Shown piece after piece: positions 1-7,534 of a DNA stretch of 7,534 bases (within the stretch, counting starts at the first letter, position 1; each line of letters begins with the position of its first letter). The notes beneath the pieces were generated by a model. It saw only the letters and a program-made list of their open reading frames with translations, had not been told where the DNA came from and searched no databases. The position numbers and the translations under genes were made by a program. The stretch spans positions 1 to 7,534 of the forward strand of contig JAJYAH010000324.1 in the NCBI GenBank assembly GCA_021779635.1, written 5' to 3'. This DNA is from Pseudomonadota bacterium (GTDB taxonomy: Bacteria; Pseudomonadota; Alphaproteobacteria; Rhizobiales; Xanthobacteraceae).

Positions 1-1
1 T

Positions 2-1798
2 TATCTGGATGCGAAATGCACAAGCGTGGCACAGGACGCAACCTGCGTCGAAGTCCGGCTGACATCGGGCAAGGTTTTTCGCGGCGATGCGCTGATCGGC
101 GCCGACGGAATCCACTCGTTCGTGCGTCAGCATCTGAGGGGCCCTGAGGAAAAGATCTTCGCCAACATCTTAATGTGGCGCGCGCTGATTCCGGCCGAGC
201 GTCTCGAAGGCGTCGGACTCGAAGAGCGCGGCAATTACTGGTTCGGGCCCGGCCGCACCCTGATCACCTACTGGGTTCGATCGAAGCAGCTTTACAGCAT
301 CCTCGCCTCGGTGCCGGCGGCGGAGGTTCACCGCGAATCCTGGACCGAGAGCGGCGATATCGACGATTTGCGGAGCTCGTTCGGCGATATCGAACCGCGC
401 GCGCGCCGGATGATGGATCAGATCGAATCCGCCTTCGTCACCGGCATGTATTATCGCGATCCGGTCGATAGCTGGACCTCCGGCCGGATCACCCTGATCG
501 GAGACGCCGCCCACCCGATGGTGCCGTTCCTCGCCCAGGGCGCGTGCCAGGGCATCGAGGATGCCTGGACGTTGGCCCGTGTGGTGGCCCGGTCGCAGAG
601 CGATATTCCCTCGGCGTTGCAGGAGTACGAGCGGCGCCGCCGCCCGCGGACGACACGCATGCAGTCCGGTGCGCGGGCCGCGGTCAAGCTCATGCATGAG
701 GCGGAGCCGGCCCGGATCCGGGCCCGGAATGGCCGCTGGAGAGGCATGTCCCGGATCGATCCGCTCGCAGAGACCAGTTGGGGATTCGCCTGGGGCTATA
801 ACGTTATCGAGGCGGTCGAGGCTCCCGCCGGCGAGGTTATCGGATTGCTGGCGGTGCGCGAGGGCAAGAGGATGCAGCGGCCCGAGAGCCAGCGCGCTTT
901 TGATATGTGGAAGGCGGCATTCACGCCGGAAGATATTGCGCGTGGTCACGACGGAATGCGGCAGGCCTATGATCGTTTTCTCACGACGGCGTTTCCGATT
1001 TCCGCCGCCGCGAAAACGGACGACATCGAACTCAACGGGATCAAGACGCTGCGGGTGACGGCGGGAACCCGGGCCGGGGGTACGGCCATTCTTCACTTTC
1101 ATGGCGGCGGCTACATGATCGGCTCGGCGCGGGGATCCGCGGAATACGCCGGCCGTCTTGCTTCCGCGCTGCGCGGCCCGTGCTATTCGGTCGATTACCG
1201 GCTGGCTCCAGAGCATCCTTATCCCGCCGCGATCGACGATGCGATCGACGCCTATCGCGGGCTGCTCGGCCTTGGCGTGCCTTCCTCGTCGATCATTCTC
1301 AGCGGTGAATCGTCAGGGGCGGGCGTTGCTGTTGCACTAGCGATGGCGATCCGCACGGCCGGAGATCCGCAGCCTGCCGGCATCGCCGCGGTGTGTCCGT
1401 TTGCCGATCTCACGCTCTCCGGACCGACCGTCCGTCAACATTCGGGTGACGATCCGGCTGCCAACCGCGACCTGCTGACGTTCATGGCCGCTTCCTATTT
1501 TCAGGGGCACGAACCGACCGATCCGATGATCTCGCCGCTGTTCGGCGACTTCCGCAATCTTCCCCCGCTATTTCTCACCGCAACCGAGGGCGAGGTTTTG
1601 TTCAGCGATACGACCCGAATGGCCGAACAGGCGAGGCAGGCCGGTGTCGACGTGACGGTTCGGCTGGTCCAGGATTCCGTCCATGTCTTTCCGCTGTTCT
1701 CGTTCTTGCCGGAGGCGCAAGGCGTCATGGCATCGATGACCGAGTGGGCGTCCATGTGCCTGTCGGACCTCAGCGCGACGCGGCGGGCTGCCGGCTAA
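2..1798 (+). CDS. FAD-dependent aromatic monooxygenase fused to HSL-type alpha/beta hydrolase (5'-partial)
   Basis: The frame is open to the left edge, so the gene starts upstream; the GTG at 26 is only the first in-window start codon. Counting from that GTG, residues 1-270 are the C-terminal part of a salicylate-hydroxylase-like group A flavoprotein. The DG motif (GADGIHS) is at 25-31 and the FAD-ribityl GD motif (IGDAAHP, then QGACQGIEDA) at 158-180. The N-terminal GxGxxG FAD/NADH fold is not in the window. Residues 283-590 form a complete 308-residue hormone-sensitive-lipase-family esterase: oxyanion motif HGGG at 359-362, nucleophile Ser429 in GESSG, and His553. The usual catalytic Asp position appears to be Gly522, flanked by Glu521 and Glu523. 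Such proteins respectively hydroxylate an aromatic ring with O2 and NAD(P)H, and hydrolyse esters or lactones. No frameshift or stop separates the two halves. Both domain calls are strong; the substrate is unknown. Confidence 0.88.
   Translation, partial: YLDAKCTSVAQDATCVEVRLTSGKVFRGDALIGADGIHSFVRQHLRGPEEKIFANILMWRALIPAERLEGVGLEERGNYWFGPGRTLITYWVRSKQLYSILASVPAAEVHRESWTESGDIDDLRSSFGDIEPRARRMMDQIESAFVTGMYYRDPVDSWTSGRITLIGDAAHPMVPFLAQGACQGIEDAWTLARVVARSQSDIPSALQEYERRRRPRTTRMQSGARAAVKLMHEAEPARIRARNGRWRGMSRIDPLAETSWGFAWGYNVIEAVEAPAGEVIGLLAVREGKRMQRPESQRAFDMWKAAFTPEDIARGHDGMRQAYDRFLTTAFPISAAAKTDDIELNGIKTLRVTAGTRAGGTAILHFHGGGYMIGSARGSAEYAGRLASALRGPCYSVDYRLAPEHPYPAAIDDAIDAYRGLLGLGVPSSSIILSGESSGAGVAVALAMAIRTAGDPQPAGIAAVCPFADLTLSGPTVRQHSGDDPAANRDLLTFMAASYFQGHEPTDPMISPLFGDFRNLPPLFLTATEGEVLFSDTTRMAEQARQAGVDVTVRLVQDSVHVFPLFSFLPEAQGVMASMTEWASMCLSDLSATRRAAG
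860..874 (+). promoter_or_regulatory. Possible internal ribosome binding site and ATG for the hydrolase half
   Basis: GAGGG at 860-864 lies 7 bases before an in-frame ATG at 872-874, exactly where the monooxygenase homology ends and a normal-length esterase would begin. It could allow separate translation of the hydrolase. It may instead be a relic of two adjacent genes that merged by loss of a stop codon. This is seen in sequence only; use in the cell is unproven. Confidence 0.35.
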
Positions 1799-1908
1799 GT
1801 CAGACGTTTGACGGCAATCGGAGCACCCCATTCCATTGCGAATTCGCCAGTGCGTCGCCTCGGAGAGGTGCAAGGGTCCGAAGACCCCCGCAGTTTGGGA
1901 GAGACGAC

Positions 1909-1938
1909 GCATCAATCCTCGGGATTGACGCTATTTCT
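1909..1938. terminator. Stem-loop between convergent genes, probable (bidirectional) terminator
   Basis: TCAATCC (1912-1918) and GGATTGA (1922-1928) pair perfectly around a TCG loop. After one A/C mismatch, GC (1909-1910) pairs with GC (1930-1931). On the + strand the stem is followed by TATTTCT, a partial U-tract, which suits ending transcription of the upstream + strand fusion gene. The - strand operon ends about 50 bases to the right, so the same stem could stop its transcript, although no U-tract follows in that direction. A smaller 5-bp hairpin with loop CGAA lies at 1874-1887. Confidence 0.45.
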
Positions 1939-1980
1939 GCGGCCATTCAACGCCGGTTTGGCAACTCGGCCTCGCGTACC

Positions 1981-2781
1981 TCACCCGGCCGCGGTGACCG
2001 CACGCTGTGCCATCACCTTGACGAGATTGGCGCGATAGGCCGCCGAACCATGGATATCCGACAACAGCCCGTCGCTGGATATCTTGACGCCATCGAGCGC
2101 CGCCGCCGACCAGTTGGCCTTCAGGGCTGCCTCGATCGCAGGTACCCGCATCACGCCGTTCTGCGACGCGCCGGTGGCGGCGACGCGAACATCGCCCGCC
2201 CTGGTCTTGACCACGAACACGCCGGTCAGCGCGAAGCGCGAGGCCGGATGGCGCATTTTCGAATAGCCGGCCTTCCCCGGAATCGGGAACGCGACCTGCG
2301 TGATGATCTCGCCATCCGCCAACGCCGTCGTGAACAGTCCCTTGAAGAAGTCCTCGGCCGCGATCGAGCGCTTGTTGGTCTTCACGGTGGCGCCGAGCGC
2401 CAGCACCGCCGCCGGATAATCCGCCGCCGGGTCGTCGTTGGCGATGGAGCCCCCGATGGTGCCGCGATAGCGCACCGCCGGATCGCCCAGCACCGAGGTG
2501 AGATAGGCGATCGCGGGGATCGCCTTTTTGACGTCGGCGTTGCTCATGATGTCGTAATAGGTCGTTGCCGCCTTGATCGTCAGCGTATCGCCCGACAACT
2601 CGACTCCGACGAGATCCTTGATCCTCGCAAGATCAATCACCTCGGACGGCGCTGCCAGCCTCTGCTTCATGACCGGAAGCAGGGTCTGGCCGCCGGCCAG
2701 ATATTTGGCTTCGCTGCCCTTGGCGAACAGCGCAGCCGCCTCGTCGATGCTTGAGGCACGATGATAAGTGGTCTGATACAT
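1981..2781 (-). CDS. coxM: FAD-binding (medium) subunit of form II CO-dehydrogenase-like molybdenum hydroxylase
   Basis: This 266-residue protein matches the size and motifs of the CoxM/xanthine-dehydrogenase FAD subunit. It passes electrons from the [2Fe-2S] clusters of the small subunit to FAD and on to an acceptor. The first FAD-pyrophosphate motif is AGGQT at 29-33 and the second is TIGGSIANDDP at 108-118, followed by DYPA. The C-terminal CO_deh_flav_C-type domain starts near residue 160. The ATG at 2779-2781 is preceded by AAAGGA at a good distance, and the gap to the large-subunit gene is only 33 bases, so it is the last gene of the operon. No signal peptide is seen, as expected for a cytoplasmic Mo-hydroxylase. 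The gene symbol follows subunit type; it does not imply CO oxidation. Confidence 0.93.
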   Translation of the reverse strand: MYQTTYHRASSIDEAAALFAKGSEAKYLAGGQTLLPVMKQRLAAPSEVIDLARIKDLVGVELSGDTLTIKAATTYYDIMSNADVKKAIPAIAYLTSVLGDPAVRYRGTIGGSIANDDPAADYPAAVLALGATVKTNKRSIAAEDFFKGLFTTALADGEIITQVAFPIPGKAGYSKMRHPASRFALTGVFVVKTRAGDVRVAATGASQNGVMRVPAIEAALKANWSAAALDGVKISSDGLLSDIHGSAAYRANLVKVMAQRAVTAAG

Positions 2782-2814
2782 GGTGCGTTCCTTTATCCTC
2801 GCTATCTTTGGGGC

Positions 2815-5154
<2,340 letters not shown>

Positions 5155-5295
5155 AATGTGATCTCCCTGTCTCGCTTGTTGCGCACCGACTTGCCTGCGC
5201 GCCTGCGACTACCCGATTGGTTATTCTGTGCTCGTTATTCTGTGATCGATATTCCGAGGCCGATATCGAAATAGCCGAATCGGCAGGTCGGAACG
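5155..5295. other. Unusually long intra-operon gap with direct and inverted repeats
   Basis: The 141 bases between the small- and large-subunit genes hold no plausible ORF. The 11-mer GTTATTCTGTG occurs at 5220-5230 and again at 5234-5244, a 14-base period. Next to it TCGATAT (5246-5252) and ATATCGA (5263-5269) form a perfect 7-bp inverted repeat. The patch is more AT-rich than its surroundings. It could set subunit stoichiometry through an RNA stem or bind a regulator, or it may be neutral. Confidence 0.5.
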
Positions 5296-5781
5296 CTATT
5301 CAGCGGCCTGCGCAACCTTCATGCGGCCGGCGGCGTCGAGTACCGATTTGACGATGTTATGATAGCCGGTGCAGCGGCAGATGTTGCCCTCAAGCTCCTG
5401 GCGCAGCGTCACCTCATCGAGGTTCGGTCCATGGCGTTTGACGATATCGATCGACGCCATGATCATGCCCGGCGTACAGTAGCCGCATTGCAGCCCATGA
5501 TTGTCGCGAAAGGCGGCCTGCATCGGATGCAATTCGTCGCCCTTTGCTATCCCCTCGATGGTCGTGACGCTCGAGCCATTGGCTTGCCCCACCAGCACCG
5601 TGCAGGATTTGACCGACCGTCCGTCGATATGAACCGTGCAGGCACCGCACTGGCTGGTATCGCAGCCGATGTGAGTTCCTGTCAGTCCCAGATGATCGCG
5701 CAAAAGATGCACAAGCAGCGTTCGGTCTTCGACCTCGGCCGAAACCTGTTTGCCATTGACCGTCAATTTTATGCTGGACAC
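5296..5781 (-). CDS. coxS: [2Fe-2S] (small) subunit of form II CO-dehydrogenase-like molybdenum hydroxylase
   Basis: This 161-residue subunit carries the two [2Fe-2S] clusters that move electrons from the Mo site to FAD. The plant-ferredoxin-type cluster is C40-x4-C45-x2-C48-x11-C60 ([10 protein letters not shown]). The alpha-helical cluster is C99-x2-C102 (QCGYC) with C135-x-C137 (CRCTGY). All eight cysteines are present. I chose the GTG at 5779-5781 because GGGAGG at 5789-5794 lies 7 bases upstream of it. The in-frame TTG at 5785-5787 would leave only 1 base. The GTG start also gives the short N-terminus ([10 protein letters not shown]) usual in this family. It is the first gene of the operon and is divergent from the cytochrome gene. 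Confidence 0.94.
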   Translation of the reverse strand: MSSIKLTVNGKQVSAEVEDRTLLVHLLRDHLGLTGTHIGCDTSQCGACTVHIDGRSVKSCTVLVGQANGSSVTTIEGIAKGDELHPMQAAFRDNHGLQCGYCTPGMIMASIDIVKRHGPNLDEVTLRQELEGNICRCTGYHNIVKSVLDAAGRMKVAQAAE

Positions 5782-5794
5782 GCTCAATCCTCCC
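5782..5794 (-). promoter_or_regulatory. Ribosome binding site that fixes the coxS start
   Basis: On the - strand GGGAGG (5794 to 5789) precedes GTG at 5781 by 7 bases. It is too close to the upstream TTG at 5787 for that codon to be a normal start. Confidence 0.7.
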
Positions 5795-5841
5795 GAAATT
5801 TTATTGGTCTGGCTTTGATAAGATCACGATGACAACGCAAT

Positions 5842-5885
5842 TGTAATCGCTATCTTGGTAGTAGACGTACCCCTGTGTAATCGCT
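5842..5885. repeat. Direct repeat TGTAATCGCT in the divergent promoter region
   Basis: The same 10-mer stands at 5842-5851 and 5876-5885, 34 bases apart, about three helical turns. The first copy sits inside an imperfect dyad (GCAATTGTAATCGC, 5838-5850 region). The position is 60-100 bases upstream of coxS and about 190-230 upstream of the cytochrome start, which suits a regulator site for the Mo-hydroxylase operon. I could not fit convincing -35/-10 boxes here. Confidence 0.4.
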
Positions 5886-6055
5886 TGATTTATCTGGCGA
5901 CTTGGGTTTGGCGACAGCCCCGGATCGCACCCCTTTTGGGCTTGGCACTTCCCGAGGATTGATCGGCTGCGGCAACCATCTAATCTCGGGTCGTTTTTGC
6001 GACCGGAAGGGCCGGCAATCTCCGTCAAAGGATGGCTGCCATCGTCGCGCCGATC

Positions 6056-6073
6056 AAGGGGGTAGATCAGATG
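6056..6073 (+). promoter_or_regulatory. Ribosome binding site that fixes the cytochrome c start
   Basis: AAGGGGG at 6056-6062 lies 8 bases before the ATG at 6071. The upstream in-frame ATG at 6032 is directly abutted by AAAGG, leaving no spacing, and would bury the signal peptide behind 13 extra residues. Confidence 0.7.
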
Positions 6074-6457
6074 AAGGCTCTCGCGCTGGTTGCGGTTTCC
6101 GGCTGGGCGCTCTCGGCGTGTGGGGCGCTTGCGGGGGACGTTGCCGCCGGGGAGAAGGTCTTCGCCAGGTGCAAGATCTGCCACCAGGTCGGCGAAGCCG
6201 CCAGGAACGGCGTCGGGCCTTCATTGAATGGAATCGTCGGTCGCCGCGCCGGAGCCATTGCCGACTTCGCCTACAGCAATGCGAATAAGAATTCTGGCCT
6301 GACCTGGGACGAGGCGACGCTCAAGGAGTATTTGAAAAATCCCCGCGCGATGGTCCCCGGTACCAAGAAGGCTTTTGCCGGTCTGCCGGTCGGCGCCGAC
6401 ATCGACAACGTGATCGCCTATCTGAAGCAGTTCGGCCCGGACGGAAAGAAAATCTAG
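6071..6457 (+). CDS. Exported class I c-type cytochrome with Lys in place of the axial Met
   Basis: This is a 128-residue monohaem cytochrome of the c2/c550 type, an electron carrier of the periplasm. The N-terminus is a signal peptide ending ALA before GDVAAGEKVF, which fits signal peptidase I cleavage after residue 21. An LSAC sequence (14-17) also fits a lipobox, so a lipoprotein form is possible. Haem attachment is CKICH at 34-38, with His38 as proximal ligand, followed by the usual GVGPSLNGIVGR. In this family the sixth ligand lies in a GTKM-type segment. Here the segment reads VPGTKKAFAGL, with Lys100 at the ligand position (codon AAG). The nearest Met is Met94, six residues earlier in PRAMVPG. 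The fold ends normally with VIAYLKQF. The gene is divergent from the Mo-hydroxylase operon and may serve it or a neighbouring dehydrogenase; partner unknown. Confidence 0.9.
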   Translation: MKALALVAVSGWALSACGALAGDVAAGEKVFARCKICHQVGEAARNGVGPSLNGIVGRRAGAIADFAYSNANKNSGLTWDEATLKEYLKNPRAMVPGTKKAFAGLPVGADIDNVIAYLKQFGPDGKKI

Positions 6458-6460
6458 CTA

Positions 6461-6473
6461 GCCGGAAACCGGC
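6461..6473 (+). terminator. Weak stem-loop after the cytochrome gene
   Basis: GCCGG-AAA-CCGGC begins 4 bases after the cytochrome stop codon. The stem is 5 GC-rich base pairs with no U-tract behind it, so it may only mark the transcript end or protect it. A second inverted repeat, TCTGCG (6509-6514) with CGCAGA (6526-6531), follows with a long A-rich loop. Confidence 0.25.
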
Positions 6474-6684
6474 CACGCCACAGCTGCGGTCAGCGTCGCG
6501 ATTCGGACTCTGCGAAAAAATTCTGCGCAGACATGCGGTGCATCCGGCGTCTCGATTCATGCGTTGCTGCCGCCCGTGATCGGGTGCGATAGACGCATCA
6601 TCAACGCGATGGAAATGCGCGATCCGCGCCGGTTACAGCAACAATTCATGGTCGCAATCGGCACTACTGCCTTCCGCCAATACT

Positions 6685-7167
6685 GTGCGCCAGCACGAAA
6701 CCCATCCGCGGCTGCCGGTCGCGATCGTCTCGAGCGATGAGGACCAACAGGTCATTCGCGAAGCGCTGTCGCTGGGTGCTGCGGGCTATTTGCCGAAATC
6801 GACCTCGAAGGGCGAATTGGCGCTTTCGATCGAGCGGGTGTTGAGTGGCTCTATTTCCATTCCAAACAATTTCGTGATGCGGAACGAACAGGGCAGCGCG
6901 AATCTCACCGAGGCCTTGCGCGCGCGGCTCGCGGAACTGACGCCGCAGCAGCTTCGCGTGCTGGAACTGATCCGGCGCGGATTTCAGAACAAGCACATCG
7001 CGGTCGAGCTCAAGCTCGCCGAATCGACCGTCAAGGCCGATGTCACCGAGATTTTGCGCAAACTGAAGCTTTTCAGCCGCAACAAGGCCGTGATCGAGAT
7101 CGGCAAGATCGATCTGCCGGTTCCGAAGCAGCAAACCTCCAGGCTCGAGCGCGCCAAGCCGACATGA
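6685..7167 (+). CDS. 5'-truncated LuxR-family response regulator (half receiver plus HTH); possible pseudogene
   Basis: The 160-residue reading frame begins inside a receiver domain. Residues 10-60 hold the second half: the VAIVSSDED strand with the switch Ser/Thr position, GAAGYLPKS with the conserved Lys38, and the last helix. The first half, with the acidic pocket and phospho-accepting Asp, is absent, so the protein is about 50-60 residues short of the family's usual 210 or so. Residues 83-140 are a complete LuxR-type DNA-binding helix-turn-helix (ELTPQQLRVL, ESTVKADVTEILRKL). The GTG at 6685 has no SD sequence. The frame is open back to a TGA at 6577, but those 35 codons contain no ATG, GTG or TTG and do not resemble a receiver. 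It looks like a deletion remnant; a phosphorylation-independent regulator is the alternative. Confidence 0.75.
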   Translation: MRQHETHPRLPVAIVSSDEDQQVIREALSLGAAGYLPKSTSKGELALSIERVLSGSISIPNNFVMRNEQGSANLTEALRARLAELTPQQLRVLELIRRGFQNKHIAVELKLAESTVKADVTEILRKLKLFSRNKAVIEIGKIDLPVPKQQTSRLERAKPT

Positions 7168-7197
7168 TGCTGGCTTGACAGCATCCAGCGCGGATGC
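7166..7197 (+). other. Two mutually exclusive hairpins after the response-regulator gene
   Basis: GATGCTG (7166-7172) pairs perfectly with CAGCATC (7179-7185). GCATCC (7181-7186) pairs perfectly with GGATGC (7192-7197). The two stems share 7181-7185, so only one can form at a time. The first overlaps the stop codon. Neither is followed by a U-tract. They may be a weak terminator or an operator; function is unknown. Confidence 0.4.
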
Positions 7198-7203
7198 ACC
7201 ACT

Positions 7204-7243
7204 TGCATAAAATTGCATGCTCGGGATATCGGCTGCATAAAAT
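7204..7243 (+). promoter_or_regulatory. Candidate promoter with repeated TGCATAAAAT upstream of the binding-protein gene
   Basis: TTGCAT (7213-7218) and CATAAA (7236-7241) are 17 bases apart, and the -10 carries a TG-type extension. The 10-mer TGCATAAAAT occurs at 7204-7213 and 7234-7243. TTGCAT itself is repeated at 7203-7208 and 7213-7218, one helical turn apart. It lies 20 bases before the ATG at 7264 in an AT-rich patch. A TTGACA at 7175-7180 has no matching -10 at a normal distance. Confidence 0.35.
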
Positions 7244-7263
7244 CGGGACGGATTCCCCAGAAA

Positions 7264-7534
7264 ATGGCTAAAATGCGCCAGATCTTCCTCGCGCTGCTGC
7301 TGATTGGCGCCTCGTCCGCGACGTTCGCGGCCGATCAATTGCGGATCGGTGTGCAGCGCACCGGCACCTTTGCCTGGCAGCTCGACGTCATCCGCCGCCA
7401 TGGTCTGTCCGAGGCGGCAAATCTGAATTTGATCAATACGGAAATGGCGTCTCCGGATGCGGGCAAGCTCGCCCTCAACGCGGACACGGTCGATATCGCC
7501 GTTGTTGACTGGCTCTGGGTGGCGCGGGAGCGCG
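7264..7534 (+). CDS. NitT/TauT-like ABC-transporter substrate-binding protein (3'-partial)
   Basis: The first 90 residues of an exported protein are visible and the frame runs off the window end. The ATG at 7264 is followed by a classic Sec signal peptide: charged MAKMRQ, a Leu/Ile-rich core, and cleavage near TFA-AD at 22-23. The mature part opens with LRIGVQRTGTFAWQLDVIRRHGL and continues to DTVDIAVVDWLWVARER. This is the layout of NMT1/THI5-like and SsuA/TauA-type binding proteins: first strand, ligand-loop TGT, first helix, and the DIAVVD segment. The ligand cannot be told from the fragment. No good SD sequence is seen, and ATG 7273 is an alternative start. The family call is moderate because most of the protein is missing; permease and ATPase genes would be expected to the right. 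Confidence 0.7.
   Translation, partial: MAKMRQIFLALLLIGASSATFAADQLRIGVQRTGTFAWQLDVIRRHGLSEAANLNLINTEMASPDAGKLALNADTVDIAVVDWLWVARER

Noticed and set aside
170..1216. 348-codon - strand open frame opposite the monooxygenase
   Set aside because: It is a shadow of the monooxygenase-hydrolase ORF, whose motifs are unmistakable on the + strand.
1744..2754. 336-codon + strand open frame crossing the convergent gap
   Set aside because: It overlaps the end of the fusion gene and lies antisense to coxM. Its composition is Arg/Gly-rich and unlike any family, and it lacks a credible ribosome binding site.
5785..5787. TTG as the coxS start
   Set aside because: Only one base separates it from the GGGAGG site, while GTG 5781 is 7 bases away.
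5943..5957. TGGCAC as the -24 box of a sigma-54 promoter for the cytochrome gene
   Set aside because: The -12 element should be TTGC after five bases; the sequence there is GAGG.
6032..6070. Upstream ATG as the cytochrome start
   Set aside because: Its AAAGG abuts the ATG with no spacing, and it would put 13 extra residues before the signal peptide. ATG 6071 has a well-placed AAGGGGG.
6533..6592. Small ORFs in the gap after the cytochrome (a 19-codon ORF from 6533 and a 42-codon ORF from 6609)
   Set aside because: Neither has an SD site or recognisable sequence, and the second runs out of frame into the response-regulator gene.

Overview
The window is GC-rich (roughly 60-65% by eye). Its gene families, GTG/ATG starts and Shine-Dalgarno (SD) sites suggest an alphaproteobacterium, most likely the Bradyrhizobium/Rhodopseudomonas/Afipia group. 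That placement is inferred from protein style and gene content; no marker gene is present.

Layout. (1) Positions 2-1798, + strand: the 3' part of a large gene that fuses the C-terminal half of a group A FAD-dependent aromatic hydroxylase to a complete hormone-sensitive-lipase-type alpha/beta hydrolase. Its 5' end lies beyond the window. (2) Positions 1799-1980: a convergent gap holding a good stem-loop that could terminate transcription from both sides. (3) Positions 1981-5781, - strand: a three-gene operon, read small-large-medium, for a molybdenum hydroxylase of the CO-dehydrogenase-like 'form II' type ([2Fe-2S] subunit, Mo-pterin subunit, FAD subunit). The large subunit carries AYRGAGR in place of the AYxCSFR loop of true CO dehydrogenase, so the natural substrate is unknown. 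(4) Positions 5782-6070: a divergent regulatory region with a repeated 10-mer. (5) Positions 6071-6457, + strand: an exported class I c-type cytochrome in which the usual axial methionine is a lysine. (6) Positions 6685-7167, + strand: a response regulator that has lost the first half of its receiver but keeps an intact LuxR-type helix-turn-helix (HTH). (7) Positions 7168-7263: a gap with overlapping hairpins and a plausible promoter. (8) Positions 7264-7534, + strand: the start of an exported NitT/TauT-like ABC-transporter substrate-binding protein, cut by the window end.

How they may fit together. The hydroxylase-esterase fusion and the Mo-hydroxylase are both typical catabolic enzymes for aromatic or heterocyclic compounds. 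They lie tail to tail, and the Mo-enzyme operon is divergent from a periplasmic electron carrier. The cytochrome, response regulator and binding protein resemble the edges of PQQ-dependent alcohol oxidation loci, but no quinoprotein gene is in the window. Joint function is inference. The most unusual points are the monooxygenase-hydrolase fusion with a built-in internal start, the Met-to-Lys change in the cytochrome, and the headless response regulator.
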